From positions 248,001 to 312,000 of the forward strand of contig JASFAU010000012.1 in the NCBI GenBank assembly GCA_039704465.1: a DNA stretch of 64,000 bases, written 5' to 3'. The notes under the pieces were generated by a model, which worked only from the letters and a program-made list of their open reading frames with translations, was not told the origin of the DNA and made no database searches. The translations under genes were made by a program, and so were the position numbers. Shown here in pieces: positions 31,303-42,198 of the stretch (positions are counted from its first letter, which is position 1; every line of letters begins with the position of its first letter). The stretch comes from Plasmodiophora brassicae (Eukaryota; Endomyxa; Phytomyxea; Plasmodiophorida; Plasmodiophoridae).

Positions 31303-32474
31303 TTATTCACATCCGAGGTATTCCTCCAGTGAGGGCGGAAGCATTTCAAAATACATGCTGATTTGGTTGCCACGTGGTTGCAGTGTTGTATGGCAATTCG
31401 TCAACAAGGTGGCGACCAAGAACGAAATCCCAACCGGAGCCTTTCGGACCTTCTGCTTCTTGTCAAAGTCCATATACGACCACAACGTCTTTACCCGTCC
31501 GAACGCCCATTCGACTGCCTCGCGAACCGAGCTCATTGCGGCAATAAAGTGCTTCTGAAGAGATCCAGGAGCCGGAGCGTTGAAAGGGCAACACATAAGG
31601 TCGTTACAGCCATATGCAGGGTCTCCGTAGATAAGGCGTCCTCCGAACACGTCAGGGCGGCTCCTCAGCAAAGGCAGAATATTGCTCATCGACAGCAGCG
31701 TTGTGTCATGTCGCCGACCTTCGACGGGGCCGTACATACTGACTATCAGTCCATCAGGCGTTGTTATGCCCTGCCAACTAAAACAATGCGTCCTCGTGTG
31801 CCCACTGAACACGGACCTCTGAAGGTTTTCGCCGGAGGGAGCGTCATCTCTAGGGCTTGACGGCACAAGTGCTGCTTGGTGCCATCAATGAACGCCCAAC
31901 AGTTCGGAAGTGGCGCTCCCTTCTCCTGGATTGCTTGACAGTATCTAGCAATTCGAGCTTCGACCACTGGCATGTTGAAGTAGATCAAGTGCTTGTGGTT
32001 CCGATACACAAGCTTTGCGGTGTGCCAGAAAAGTCGCGATATCGCAGGCTCCGAGCGCCCGAACTCATTCGCGATAGTGTACAGCCATGCTGGCTCCGCC
32101 AACCGCCGGCACAGCAGGGCAATTGCCTCAAGACCGGAGATCTTATCGCCTGCCTTCGTCACGACCACATCCGGGATCTTGAGAGATCGCCGGAGTCGTC
32201 GTAACTCGGATATCGTGAAACGATATCGTTTCCTGGCAGCCGCATCTGGTAGAAGCGGATCGAAGTGGTTGCTGTGGTCGATTTCTGCGCCTGCAGGTCG
32301 TACCGCGAACCATCGGTTGTCGAGCATGACCGACATGATCTCCAGGAAACGTCGCCTATTCCAGCCAACGCCGACAAGCACGAGCAGTAGAACTCGGATC
32401 GCCTCTTCCTCCGTCAAACGCGGTACGTTCATATTGCTATGAACGGAACGGAAAACGCTTTCGAAAGGCAGCAC
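31303..32474 (-). pseudogene. HARBI1-like DDE transposase, one frameshift
   Basis: Two overlapping frames (32474-31764 and 31866-31303) make one transposase interrupted by a single-base shift near 31850. The first holds an N-terminal helical region and CWAFIDGTKQHLCR (first Asp); the second continues with GHTRTHCFSWQG, TPDGLIVSMYGPVEGRRHD, LIYGDPAYG (second Asp) and VREAVEWAFGRVKTLW (Glu). These are DDE_Tnp_4/HARBI1 motifs. Either the copy is recently dead or the base is a sequencing error. Confidence 0.8.
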
Positions 32475-32604
32475 CTGTCGACCTTTCCGTTACGTGACTG
32501 GCTGCGGCTGCGACTGTAGCTGTGCCGGGCAGCGGAACGGGAAACTGAACGGAAAAGTGGCTCCGAAAGTTCTCTAATACATCACTTCGCTATTGGCTTT
32601 CTTA

Positions 32605-33090
32605 GATTAACAGTCGTACGCGTTCTACGCGCTTCGAGGCGGCGAGCCCGCCGGCGCCCCGCGCCCCGGTGCCATCCCAGTGCCACTCCCGCGTCACTGC
32701 GTCTCTGCCCTGACCCTGCTTCTGCACGCGCCACGAACGCCCGCTCGATTCCGCGCCACGCGCAAGAGAGTCCAGGCAGATCGCGCCAGCAAGGCAGGCC
32801 GTCATTAAGGGGGGATCCAGAACCAGTACCGGGACGTAAGCGCCAGGCGTACGCCGGTCGTACGGGCATCAATCGCTTGCCTCAATCGCTTCGCAAGATA
32901 ACGTGGTCCGTCGGCGCAATCCGCGTCGACGTCGTCCTGAGCCAGATCCAACACCCTGCGTGTCATCGTCGACCCCGCCTCAGCAAATTGCGCCATTCAT
33001 GTCACCTCTAGCTACGCCACGATTCGTCTCGTGCCGCGTCAACGAGCCAAGGCATACGAGCACGTGCAAGGCCGTGTTGTTCAGGGGGCG
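32605..33090 (+). mobile_element. Short internal region of a non-autonomous copia-type element
   Basis: It starts with the primer site GATTAACAGTCGTA directly after one LTR (ending 32604) and ends with a purine-rich TCAGGGGGCG directly before the next LTR (33091). Only about 486 bp lie between, without a retroelement frame. This is the layout of a deletion derivative (TRIM/LARD-like). The two flanking LTRs are diverged, so it is old or chimeric. Confidence 0.5.
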
Positions 33091-33286
33091 TGTCAAGGAC
33101 CATGTCGTACCACCGGCACACGGTGACGCCGTGACTGTGCGCGACTGCGTAACGTCCACGGCAGAGGCTCCGCCACTGACGCCGTTGTCGGTAACGGCTT
33201 GGCAAGCCCCTGTTACATAGCGTTACGTCGCCATCGTCTCGCGCCGATGTCGGTCGGAATAAATCACTTCGTTATCGTCTTCATCA
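33091..33286 (+). repeat. Copia-type LTR (about 196 bp)
   Basis: Starts TGTCAAGGACCATGTC after a polypurine-like tract and ends TCTTCATCA before the primer site GATTAACAGTCGTATAGG. It appears to serve both as right LTR of the preceding short element and left LTR of the following gag. Confidence 0.6.
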
Positions 33287-34431
33287 GATTAACAGTCGTA
33301 TAGGCGCAGGCGCCGAGCCCCTACTCGCCATGGCCGAGCGCCAGGCGACGCCAAACGCGGATGACGACCCGCTGAGCCATCTGACGCTCAACGAGATCGA
33401 CACCCAAATTGCCGAAGCGGAGGCAATCATCGCAAGGCAGGAGAAGATCGAACGTCTTTGCGTCCTGCAGCAACAGCTGGCGCGTCCGACCAGCTGTCCA
33501 CCGATCCCATCCGTGCCGACCGTCACCGAGCGCATGCCCGAGGCGACGCAGGTCGCCTGCCGATGCCCAAGTTTGACGGGACGCCCGACTCGTTCACGTC
33601 CTGGATTCAGACCGCTGCCCTCTGGCTCCGCAACCGTGGATACGCAAGCGTCATCGGGATCAATGAAGACGGCTCGCCGACCACGAAAACCGATACGACG
33701 CATGACCCAGCTCTGGAAGCGGCAGCGCGTGAAATACTACTCGTCCACATGCTGGACCACAAGATCGCGTCTGCGCTGTCCTTGTTCCAAGCAGGCTCGG
33801 CTGCCAAGTGCTGGCGCGTCTTGTTCCAGGCGTACAGCCCGTCGTCGCGGGCATCGGTCGTGCGCGCCGTCCGCGACCTCGTCACGATCCAGCACACACC
33901 CGGTGAGTCTGTCGCCACATACGCCGCCAGAGTTCAAGCCGCAGCTCACCGGGTCCGGGCAACGGTACCGACCGAAATGCTGTCCCTTACTGACGCTCTG
34001 GTTGCCGTCCTCATTCTGGCCAATGCGTCATCCGACCTGGACGCGGTCGTCGCCGGCCTGCACAACCGTGCACTGGACACGCTGCCCAGTGTTTCCGAGG
34101 TGGTTGCGTCACTGACAAGCGAAGAGATTTGCATTCGCGATGTTCGCGACCGGCAGGAATCATTCGAGACGGCCAACCGCTCCAGTTGCAGTACGACCCC
34201 GCGTGCCAGTGGACCGCGACGCAACGAGGACTGCGTCTTCCATCCAGGGTCCAAGCACACCAATGGCGAGTGCAACCTGCAGCGCAGCATCTGGCGTCGC
34301 GACAACAACAACACCAATGCATCGTCCCCAACGTCCCACGAGTATCCCTCGTCCGGTGCACTCCCGACAGATCAGGCACCCGAGCCGATGCATGCGCTGT
34401 CGGCACGACATCCCCTCGACCCCGAACCAAG
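33287..34431 (+). pseudogene. Copia family A-prime gag, cut by the A1 insertion
   Basis: The Met at 33330 (MAERQATPNADDDPL) starts a gag about 85-90% similar by eye to family A. A frameshift near 33540 moves the frame to PKFDGTPDSFTSWIQTAALW. It continues through the copia gag domain to a zinc-knuckle-like CVFHPGSKHTNGEC and stops at the left LTR of A1. The protease continues after A1 at 39667. CCAAG at 34427-34431 is the left copy of the target duplication. Confidence 0.8.
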
Positions 34432-34615
34432 TGAGAAGGACAATAATGAAGTGGATGTATTACGTACGGCGTGTGCGGCGGACGTTACAGTGGCGACGTA
34501 GTCGCCGACGGTGTAACGGTTGCCAACGCCGGCGGGCACGGAGTCGCGGAGTGCGTGACGGCGTTCACGTGCTGCAGGCATGTGCTGCTGGTCGTAGTGG
34601 ATACGTTGTTCGACA
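34432..34615 (-). repeat. A1 3' LTR
   Basis: 184 bp, reading TGTCGAACAACG to TTCTCA on the element strand. The polypurine tract lies immediately upstream (element sense). Confidence 0.95.
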
Positions 34616-37600
34616 CGCCCCCTCCAGCAGCACACGGCCTGGGACTTGTGTCGATGATGCCGGCCAGGAGCAGGTTCGCATGATACGAGGTGCTGAGAGC
34701 GGGCTTCGTGAGGTAGTCTGCAGCCATCTCGGCGGACGGGCACTTGTGGACCACGATCAAACTGGCCTCGACGGCCTCCCGGGTGTAGTGAAACTGCACC
34801 TCGATGTCCTTCGTGCGATCATCCATCCGACGATAGCCAGACCAGGCCTTCGCGCCTTGATTGTCCTCGTATACGATCGTCGGACTGGAGCGTGCGAAGC
34901 CGATTTCGGTCAGGAATGACCGGATCCAGGCCAGCTGGCGGGTAACAGCACACAGCGACTTGATCTCTGCATGTGTGGACGATAAGCTAACTTTGACTGC
35001 GCCCAGGTCTTGGCGACGTGACTGCCAGTGCACGGGGCCGCCAGCCAGCAGGATGATGTGGCCGGAGCGCGACCGTCGCGTGTCAGGGTCGGATGCCCAA
35101 TCAGCGTCGGCGTATGCGATCAGACGATCTTCGGGCTGGCGTTCGTATCGGATGCCGTGCGTCATGGTGCCGGCGAGGTACTTAAGAACGCGTTGCCCCG
35201 CACGCCAATGCTGGATGCCGGGATTCGAGGAGAATTGGGCCAGTACATTCGTTATGTACGCGATGTCGGGACGGCATCGATGGGCGAGCCATGTCAGGCA
35301 GCCAATAAGTTTGAGGTACGGCTTGGTCGCCATTTCGTCACGGTCGAGGTCGCTTTGTGGACTCATTGTCGTTGATAGGTGAACGCCAGGCTGGTGCGGC
35401 ATGTCGACCGGATGACAATGCGACATGTTGAAGTCGCTCAACACCTTCTCGATGTACTCGGCTTGGTCAAGGGTGATGGCGCCGGTGCCAGGTTCGCGTC
35501 GGATGCGCATGCCAAGCAGGGTCGACGGTTCACCTTGATCGGTGATCTCGGCCATCGTGGAGAGCTTCTCGAGAACGGATTCCGCGAACGGGACGTCATT
35601 GTACGCCAGCAGACCGTCGTCGGTGTGCACCGACATGATCATGAACTTTCCATCGCGATCGTACCGGAAGACGCGGGGTCCGCGATGATCGATTCGAATC
35701 CGAGTGATAACAGCATCTCCCGAAGCGTCTTGTACCAACGTTCGGCGCCTTGTTTCGTTCCATAAAGGGCCTTTTGCAGTTGACGAACTCGGTACGGGAC
35801 GTGATGATCGGTGAAGCCATCCGGCTGACGAATGTAAACATCATGGAGCATGTCGGCGTTCAGGTATGCGGCCACCCAGTCGACCTGGCGAAGATGCAGG
35901 CCGTGCTGCGCCGCGAGCGCTAGGATAACGAGGAACGCAGTGGCACGGGCGGTCGGCGCGAACGTATCGTCGAAGTCGATGCCGGGGCGTTGTCGGAAGC
36001 CCTGAGCACAGAGTCGGGCGGTGAACTTGCGGATGCCACCGTTGCCACTGAGCGAGGACTTCACTCGGAACACCCACTTGGCGCCAACAGCGATCTTACT
36101 TTTCGGCAGGTCGATTAGCGGGCCGAACGTGTCCTTGGCGTCCAGTGTTGCCATCTGGGTGACGGCGGCGTCCCCCAGTGGCCAGCGAAAGGTGATGAGA
36201 GGGCATCGGCCATTGAGTTGGGTACGGGAATGTCGGTCGCTTTCAGCTTCGACAGGTCGGGTCGTGGTAGACGGGCTGGGTCGATCGGGGCGGATACCTT
36301 GGCTCGACATGCCTTGGCAGCGGCGCCGCGACATGTCGGACGGTTGGACCTGATGGCCTGATCGATCAGACGGCGCTCCTCAACCTGCTGCCAATGCCGG
36401 ATCAGTCGGCGGGAGCGACGAGGAGGGCGCTGTGTCGGGAACGTTAGGGTCGGATTCTGGAACCAGGCGTCGACCGTCGAGGACCACCGTGTCGACGAAC
36501 GATTGGCCGCCTCCGGCGCCTTCCACCATTCACCAGGCGGTTGACGACGACGATTCGATCGGCGAGGGCGTGGCACGTCGATGACATTGTGGTCAACGAT
36601 ATCAGCAGCATCGGAATTGTCGTGGACGTCGGGGTCGGCAGCTTCGTTGGGAGAGTCGTTGCTGGACGCCGAACCTTCGTAGTCGGGATCATCTTCAGCG
36701 TCATCATCATCTTCGTCGGTGGATACGTCATCAGGAGACGGTGAGCGCGACGGTCGGACGATCTCGGAAGGCGATGACGCAGCGGCAGGTGACGGAGGCT
36801 CGGGAGGGGATGCTGCGAGAGAGGATGCTGACGTCGATGGTAGAGGTGCCATGACGGCGTCGGAAGAGACGGGCGTCGGGACGATCGTGTCAACGTTCGG
36901 CGCAGAGCTCGACTCGGGACTGGACGGTGGCGCTGATGATGAACTAGCAGGGCTGGATCTTCCAAAGCCGAATGTGAACGAGGTCTCCAGGAACTCGGCA
37001 GTCGTGCTCTCGAACGTGTCTTCCCGGTCCACGTCGTAGAACCGCCAAGCCTTCATGCCGGGCGTGAAACCGATAAACACAGCGCGAACACGACGAGGCT
37101 CCAACTTGCTCGGCTTCTTCGTGGCTGGATGCGGTCGCATGGCATAGGCATCGCAACCGTAGACACGAAGGGCCGAGATGTTAGGTAGGGCGCGACGAGC
37201 AGCCTCGAACGATGTGCGACGCCCGGGAAGGACTGATCTCGGGTGGATGTTGTACAGTATCGCAGAGTAGGACAGCGACCAGGGCCACGTGGAGTCAGGC
37301 ATGCGAGAGTGGCACCGGATTGAGCTTTCGATACCGCAGAGCGTGTGGTTGACGCTTTCAGCGCGGCCGTTCTGCTCGGGCGTGTACGGGACAGATTTGC
37401 GGTGCAGGATGCCGGACTCGTTGTAGAACAGGACGCACGCCTTGAGTTGTACTCGCCGCCACCGTCGGTCTGGAACGTCCGGATACCACGTCCTTCCTGG
37501 TTGCGAAGACGCGCGTCATAGTGCTTGATGACGTCGAGCGCCTCCGATTTGCGACGTAGCAGATAGACGGACAGGTACCGAGAGGAATCGTCCAGCATGG

Positions 37601-39434
37601 TCTGGTAGTACTCAAAGCCGCCGACACCGACGACAGGCCACCGTCCGGACAGATCGCTATGGACGAGATCGCCAACACGACGCGCGCGCGACGTACTGGG
37701 AGGGAATGATGACCGTTTGCCCTTGGCGAGTAAACATGCAGCGCATGGACATCGATCTTGCGGCCTCGGGATTGGCCCGTCGAACTTCATGCCACGACAA
37801 CGTTTGTGCAGGATGCGCAGGTTGCCGTAACCCAGGTGGCCGGTTCGAGCGTGCCAGACAGCTGGAGCTGCGGCGGTGACCTTAGCGACGCGGCATGAGA
37901 CGCTGGATGCGATCAAGGAGCAGACTCGGGCAGAGTGAAGTGTGCCGGGCGCGGAGGTTGGAGCGGATAATGGAATCCGGTACAGGTTATCGTGTCCTCG
38001 TTGACTGACGGCCACTGGCTGACCGACGGGCGCCGTCCAGTTGGCCCCGAGTAGATCTTCGCGGTATCGCCGTCGAACACGATCTTGTGACCTGATCTGG
38101 TGAGCTGGCCAACTGATACTAGCGCTTGGCCAAGTCGGGGAACGTGCAGCGAATCGATACTCGTCGCCTGACATCCATGCCGAATGACGTCACGCCTCGA
38201 CCGGAAGTGGTCGTACGCGACAGATCGGCTAGCTCAACTTCCGGTCCGGTGCCTTGGCGATAGCAGCTGAGATGTCGGCGCAGGGGCGTCATCGTCGTGG
38301 AACACGCTGAGTCCAGTAGGCCTACTGAGTTCGCGTACACGTCGATGGCGTGGCGTGCCGACAAAGCACGCATCGGCTCGGGCGCCGGATCGATCGGATG
38401 AGCGCCAGACGTTGGATACTCGTTGGACGTTGGTGAGGATGTATTGCTTTTCGCGTTGCTGTCGCGGTACCAGATGTGTCGTTGCAGCGTGCATTCGCCG
38501 TTAGTGTGCTTGGATCCGGGATGGAAGACGCAGGACTCGTTGCGTCGTGGTCCACGGGGACGCGTCGATGTGGCGCAACTGGAGCGGTTGGCCGTTTGGA
38601 ACGCGTCGTGTCGGTCCCGCACGTCTTGGACTCTGATCTCCTCGCTTGTCAACGACCCGACGACCTCGGAGACACTGGGCAGCGTGTCCAGAGCACGATT
38701 GTGCAGGCCAGCGACGACGGCGTCGAGATCGGATGATGCGTTGGCCAAGATGAGGACGGCGACCAATGCGTCGGTGAGGGACAGCATCTCGGTCGGTACC
38801 GTCGACCGGACGCGATGAGCCGCTGCTTGAACTCGGGCGGCGTACGTGGCGACCGACTCGCCGGGCATGTGCTGGACCGTGACGAGGTCGCGGACGGCGC
38901 GCACGACCGATGCCAGCGACGACGGGCTGTACGCCTGGAACAGCACGCGCCAGCACTTGGCAGCCGAGCCTGCCTGAAACAAAGACAATGCGGACGCGAT
39001 CTTGTGGTCCAGCATGTGGACGAGTAGAATCTCGCGCGCGGCTGCCTCGAGAGCTGGGTCGTGTGCCGTACCGGTTGTCGCAGTCGGCGAGCCATCTTCG
39101 TTGATCCCGATGACGTCCGCGTACCCACGATTGCGAAACCAGAGTGCAGCTGTCTGAACCCAGGACGTGACGAGTCGGGAGTACCGTCGAACTTGGGCAT
39201 GGGCAGTCGGCCTGCGTCGCTTCGGCTGTGCGCCTCGGCGATGATCGGCATGGCCGGGGTCGATGGACAGCTGGTCGGACGCGCCAGCTGCTGCTGCAGG
39301 ACACGGAGACGGTCGATCTTCTCCTGCCTGGCGATCGTTGCCTCCGCTTCGGCAATTCGGGTGTCGATCTCCTCGAGCGACAGATGACGCAGCGGGTCGT
39401 CATCCGTGTTAGGCGTCGCCTGGCGCTCGGCCAT
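34485..39434 (-). pseudogene. A1 gag-pol, several single-base frameshifts
   Basis: Starts MAERQATPNTDDDPL at 39434. Domains on the minus strand: gag (to about 38350), protease (LLDSACSTTM, near 38310), GAG-pre-integrase (WHARTGHLGYGNL), integrase core (TFQTDGGGEYNS), an acidic Ser/Pro linker, RT and RNase H. The frame is broken at about 39174, 38174, 36170 and 35690 by single-base differences from copies A2 and A3, each private to this copy. The last frame runs into the 3' LTR and stops at 34485. Confidence 0.9.
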
Positions 39435-39477
39435 GGCGAGTAGAGGCTCAGCGCCTGCGCCTATACGACTGTTAATC

Positions 39478-39661
39478 TGAGAAGGACAATAATGAAGTGG
39501 ATGTATTACGTACGGCGTGTGCGGCGGACGTTACAGTGGCGACGTAGTCGCCGACGGTGTAACGGTTGCCAACGCCGGCGGGCACGGAGTCGCGGAGTGC
39601 GTGACGGCGTTCACGTGCTGCAGGCATGTGCTGCTGGTCGTAGTGGATACGTTGTTCGACA
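39478..39661 (-). repeat. A1 5' LTR
   Basis: 184 bp, appearing identical by eye to the 3' LTR, which implies recent insertion. The primer site GATTAACAGTCGTATAGG follows immediately on the element strand. Confidence 0.95.
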
Positions 39662-39666
39662 CCAAG

Positions 39667-39780
39667 CTCAGTAGGCCTGCTGGACTCCGCGTGCTCCACC
39701 ACGATGACACCCCTGCGCCGTCATCTCAGCATTCAGAGGAGGAGGACGATGTTCCCTGTCATGAGTCATCTCCACCACCA
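39667..39780 (+). pseudogene. Copia A-prime protease fragment (right of A1)
   Basis: Continues the gag broken at 34431: the frame reads VGLLDSACSTTMTPLRRHLS, the protease active-site region, then loses similarity near 39747. The rest of pol is missing. Confidence 0.75.
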
Positions 39781-39793
39781 TGACTCACGCCAC

Positions 39794-40726
39794 TCACCTT
39801 CCGGCATCTAGCCACCTTCCGGCACCAAGCCACGTTCCGAGACCAAGGCCTTCACCAGCCGCGCCCTGGTCCTCAGTCAGCATTCTCATGTCTACTCGAT
39901 ACACCGCGTGATCGGTAGTCATCGCACACAGTCGTGCACCAGCGTTGTCAGATAGTTCTTCACATTCCCGAACGCGTCGTCCCCCCGACGTGATCACCAC
40001 CTGATACTTGTGGCTGCGGTCGTTCAGACGGAGCTCGGCGCAGGTCTTCTTGGATACGCCACCAATCTGGGCCGAACCGTTGACAGCGGCCTTGGGAGTG
40101 ATCCACTCCTGCATCTGCTTCATAATCGCCTTCAGGTCCCCTTCGCGCTTGGACTTGTCCTCCTTGACCCATTGCCTTGTGAAGTCACCTAGCCTCCATG
40201 GTTGCAACGTATCAACCAACAAACGGCCAAGGGCTCTACGCCCACCGACCGTTTCGCGCATGTGCTGCCAGCCTCGTCTCCACTGGATTCCAGTCATGCG
40301 GTCCAGGATCGACCCTACTTGATCCCTCAGAGTCGGGAGGCTGGTGTCCATCGACAGCTCATTCGCGATTTTGGCCTCAATGTCTTGGGTCGTCAGGCCA
40401 TGACTCGCTGGAAGCGATCTGCGATCGATCCATCCTTCCAGGTTGTCATCTGTCAGCAGGTCGACATTGTTCAGGAACAGGTGATTCAACGCGATGCAGG
40501 TCGGTTGCGGCGTGGTAAAGCAGAATCGTATCGCTTGAGGCTTGATCCTCGCGGCTTCCGGACGGTTGCCCTCACGGTCGATCACCACTGCACAATATCG
40601 ATCATATTGCTCTTTCAACTTCAAGATGGATGTGGAGTCCAACTTCGCGACCTGTGGCAGGATGCTGGCATCCGCGTCCTTGACACCAATATGCTCGTCC
40701 GTGCTGGACGTCGCCTCCGATGCCAT
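39794..40726 (-). CDS. Gag-like protein of the repeat-C retroelement
   Basis: A 310-codon minus-strand frame starting 64 bp inside the LTR-like repeat C, where a gag gene would lie. The protein is helical and charged (LDSTSILKLKEQYDRYCAVV; FTRQWVKEDKSKREGDLKAI) with no zinc knuckle. I do not recognise a named gag family; the assignment rests on position. The C-terminal end is glycine-rich and may be artificial, because the element is cut near 39790. Confidence 0.5.
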   Translation of the reverse strand: MASEATSSTDEHIGVKDADASILPQVAKLDSTSILKLKEQYDRYCAVVIDREGNRPEAARIKPQAIRFCFTTPQPTCIALNHLFLNNVDLLTDDNLEGWIDRRSLPASHGLTTQDIEAKIANELSMDTSLPTLRDQVGSILDRMTGIQWRRGWQHMRETVGGRRALGRLLVDTLQPWRLGDFTRQWVKEDKSKREGDLKAIMKQMQEWITPKAAVNGSAQIGGVSKKTCAELRLNDRSHKYQVVITSGGRRVRECEELSDNAGARLCAMTTDHAVYRVDMRMLTEDQGAAGEGLGLGTWLGAGRWLDAGR

Positions 40727-40790
40727 GGCGCAGCGTCTCGAACGTGGTGCGGGACGAAGTCAGACCTGTGGGATCAGACAGAGTGCGCAC

Positions 40791-41171
40791 TGTAGTCTAT
40801 CTCGAGCCAATATCCCAATGAGCTCTATCATCCATCCCATCCACGGCGTCGGCCATGCCATTGTCGAACAACGTATCCACTACGACCAGCAGCACATGCC
40901 TGCAGCACGTGAACGCCGTCACGCACTCCGCGACTCCGTGCCCGCCGGCGTTGGCAACCGTTACACCGTCGGCGACTACGTCGCCACTGTAACGTCCGCC
41001 GCACACGCCGTACGTAATACATCCACTTCATTATTGTCCTTCTCAGCCATCACAGTGGAGCTAAATCCGTGCAGGCCCCCTTTTCCTCAGGACAGCAAGG
41101 CCCCCTTCTCCTCAGGACAGCAGCATCTTGAGGTCGGGCACGGGACGCTAAATATAGAGCCCCGCTCTACA
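40791..41171 (-). repeat. LTR-like repeat C, copy 2, containing a solo A LTR
   Basis: Starts TGTAGTCTATCTCGAGCC and ends CCCCGCTCTACA. Removing the 184-bp LTR and one GCCAT leaves 192 bp, exactly the length of copy 1 without the Crypton. The uninterrupted CCCAATGAGCT near 40815 is the empty Crypton site. Confidence 0.85.
40862..41045 (+). repeat. Solo LTR of copia family A
   Basis: 184 bp, TGTCGAACAACG to TTCTCA, with GCCAT at 40857-40861 and 41046-41050. No internal region: the product of LTR-LTR recombination of a full element. Confidence 0.95.
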
Positions 41172-41439
41172 GCCGTTGCTTCACAATGTGTGGAATCCGG
41201 AATGCATTACCACCTTGCTGTTTCAACGTGGACTCCAAGGCAAGCTGCCAGGACAGGAATACCGACCCAAATTTTTACGTGTCCAGGTTGTAGTATGCGT
41301 TTACCACACAGTCTAGGAGATCGTCAATTCCCGCTGGAGCGCTCTTGAGCTGTTCTTGCTGCAGCGCAGCAAACAAGCCAAGGTCCAAGACACTGAAGTC
41401 AGGGCTGTTGCGAGGCTGGCACATCATTGATGCACCACT
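41172..41439. other. Non-coding stretch between repeat C and the LINE fragment
   Basis: No gene recognised. The frames on both strands are short. Confidence 0.35.
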
Positions 41440-42198
41440 CGACGAAGACTCTAGCAGCATATATGTAGATGACATCGCCTCTTGGGCCATTGGGAGAACG
41501 AAGAAACAAGTGAAGCGCACCCTACGCAAAAAGAACACGGCACTAATGAAATGGTGCGATGACAACCATATTAAAACCAACTGGGACAAGACGGTAATAT
41601 TATTTAACGAGTACAACCCGGACGACGCTCTTAAAACAAACAAAACCAGTATAAGGACAGCACCGGAGGTCAAATACCTATGTAGGAATCACACTAAGGG
41701 CTAATGAGGAAAACAAACACGGTATGATGATGATTGATTGACCTTAATGGTGTAGCGGCCAGCATAAAACAAAGAAGCAAAGTAGTCAGGTCGCTGCTAA
41801 AGTACAACTTCCCAATTAAAATATACCACCAAATATGCAAAGGATTCATCGGGGACAAACTTAATTACTACATGCCGATACTTGGGGCAGAAACAGGTAA
41901 AGAAATGAAAAGTGCCATCAAGCCCCTAGAAACAGCTTACAACGAGTACATGAGGACATACTCAGGAGCGTCCAGATCCACACCAATTCCCCTTCTACAT
42001 GCAATTTCCGCTATTACGAGACGCGATATGCACAATCGCTACCATGACAGTCCTGTCAGCAATTGCCAATGACACCCTGCTAGGTAGAGAGTACAGCACT
42101 TGGGATGGTGAGGGTGATGGATGGAGCCCGCTAGGAATAGTGTGGAATACCCTCAACGAGGAAATGCCCAGGCGGTATCGAGAATCGAGGACATCGTG
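41440..42198 (+). pseudogene. Non-LTR retrotransposon (LINE) reverse-transcriptase fragment
   Basis: The frame to 41704 holds the RT catalytic motif SIYVDDIASWAIG followed by a thumb-like region (LMKWCDDNHIKTNWDKTVIL). After a shift near 41690, 41734-42072 continues with LINE post-RT sequence (IYHQICKGFIGDKLNYYMPI; AYNEYMRTYSGASRSTPIPL). A further shift leads to YSTWDGEGDGWSPLG near 42110. The 5' part and endonuclease are missing. Codons are A-rich, unlike the GC-rich neighbours, suggesting a different base history or transfer. Confidence 0.8.

Larger units (their letters stand above)
29948..32575. mobile_element. PIF/Harbinger-like DNA transposon
   Basis: Terminal inverted repeats of about 55 bp (starting AGAGAACTTTCGGAGCC) bound the element with one mismatch in that span; AAT is duplicated outside both ends (29945-29947 and 32576-32578). 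Inside are two plus-strand genes (SANT-like and coiled-coil) and a convergent transposase gene, the usual two-protein layout of this superfamily. A 3-bp target duplication fits, though AAT is not the classical TWA. Confidence 0.8.
29766..32604 (+). repeat. Copia-type LTR split by a Harbinger-like element
   Basis: It starts TGTCGAACTCCATGTC, resembling the B-family LTR at 43502, and ends just before the primer site GATTAACAGTCGTA at 32605. Removing the 2,628-bp insertion and one AAT leaves about 208 bp, close to the other LTRs here (184-196 bp). Confidence 0.65.
34432..39661 (-). mobile_element. Ty1/copia retrotransposon A1, full length
   Basis: A 5,230-bp copy bounded by 184-bp LTRs, with a 5-bp target duplication CCAAG (34427-34431 and 39662-39666). 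On the minus strand the order is LTR, primer site, gag, protease, integrase, RT, RNase H, polypurine tract GGAGGGGGCG, LTR. It lies inside the A-prime gag. Confidence 0.95.

Noticed and set aside
35600..36400. Programmed frameshifting in copia A gag-pol
   Set aside because: The breaks are at different places in each copy and are single-base differences between copies, not a shared slippery site.
39478..39661. Small frames inside every A LTR (60-70 codons, both strands)
   Set aside because: They recur only because the LTR recurs, and they have no motif or start context.
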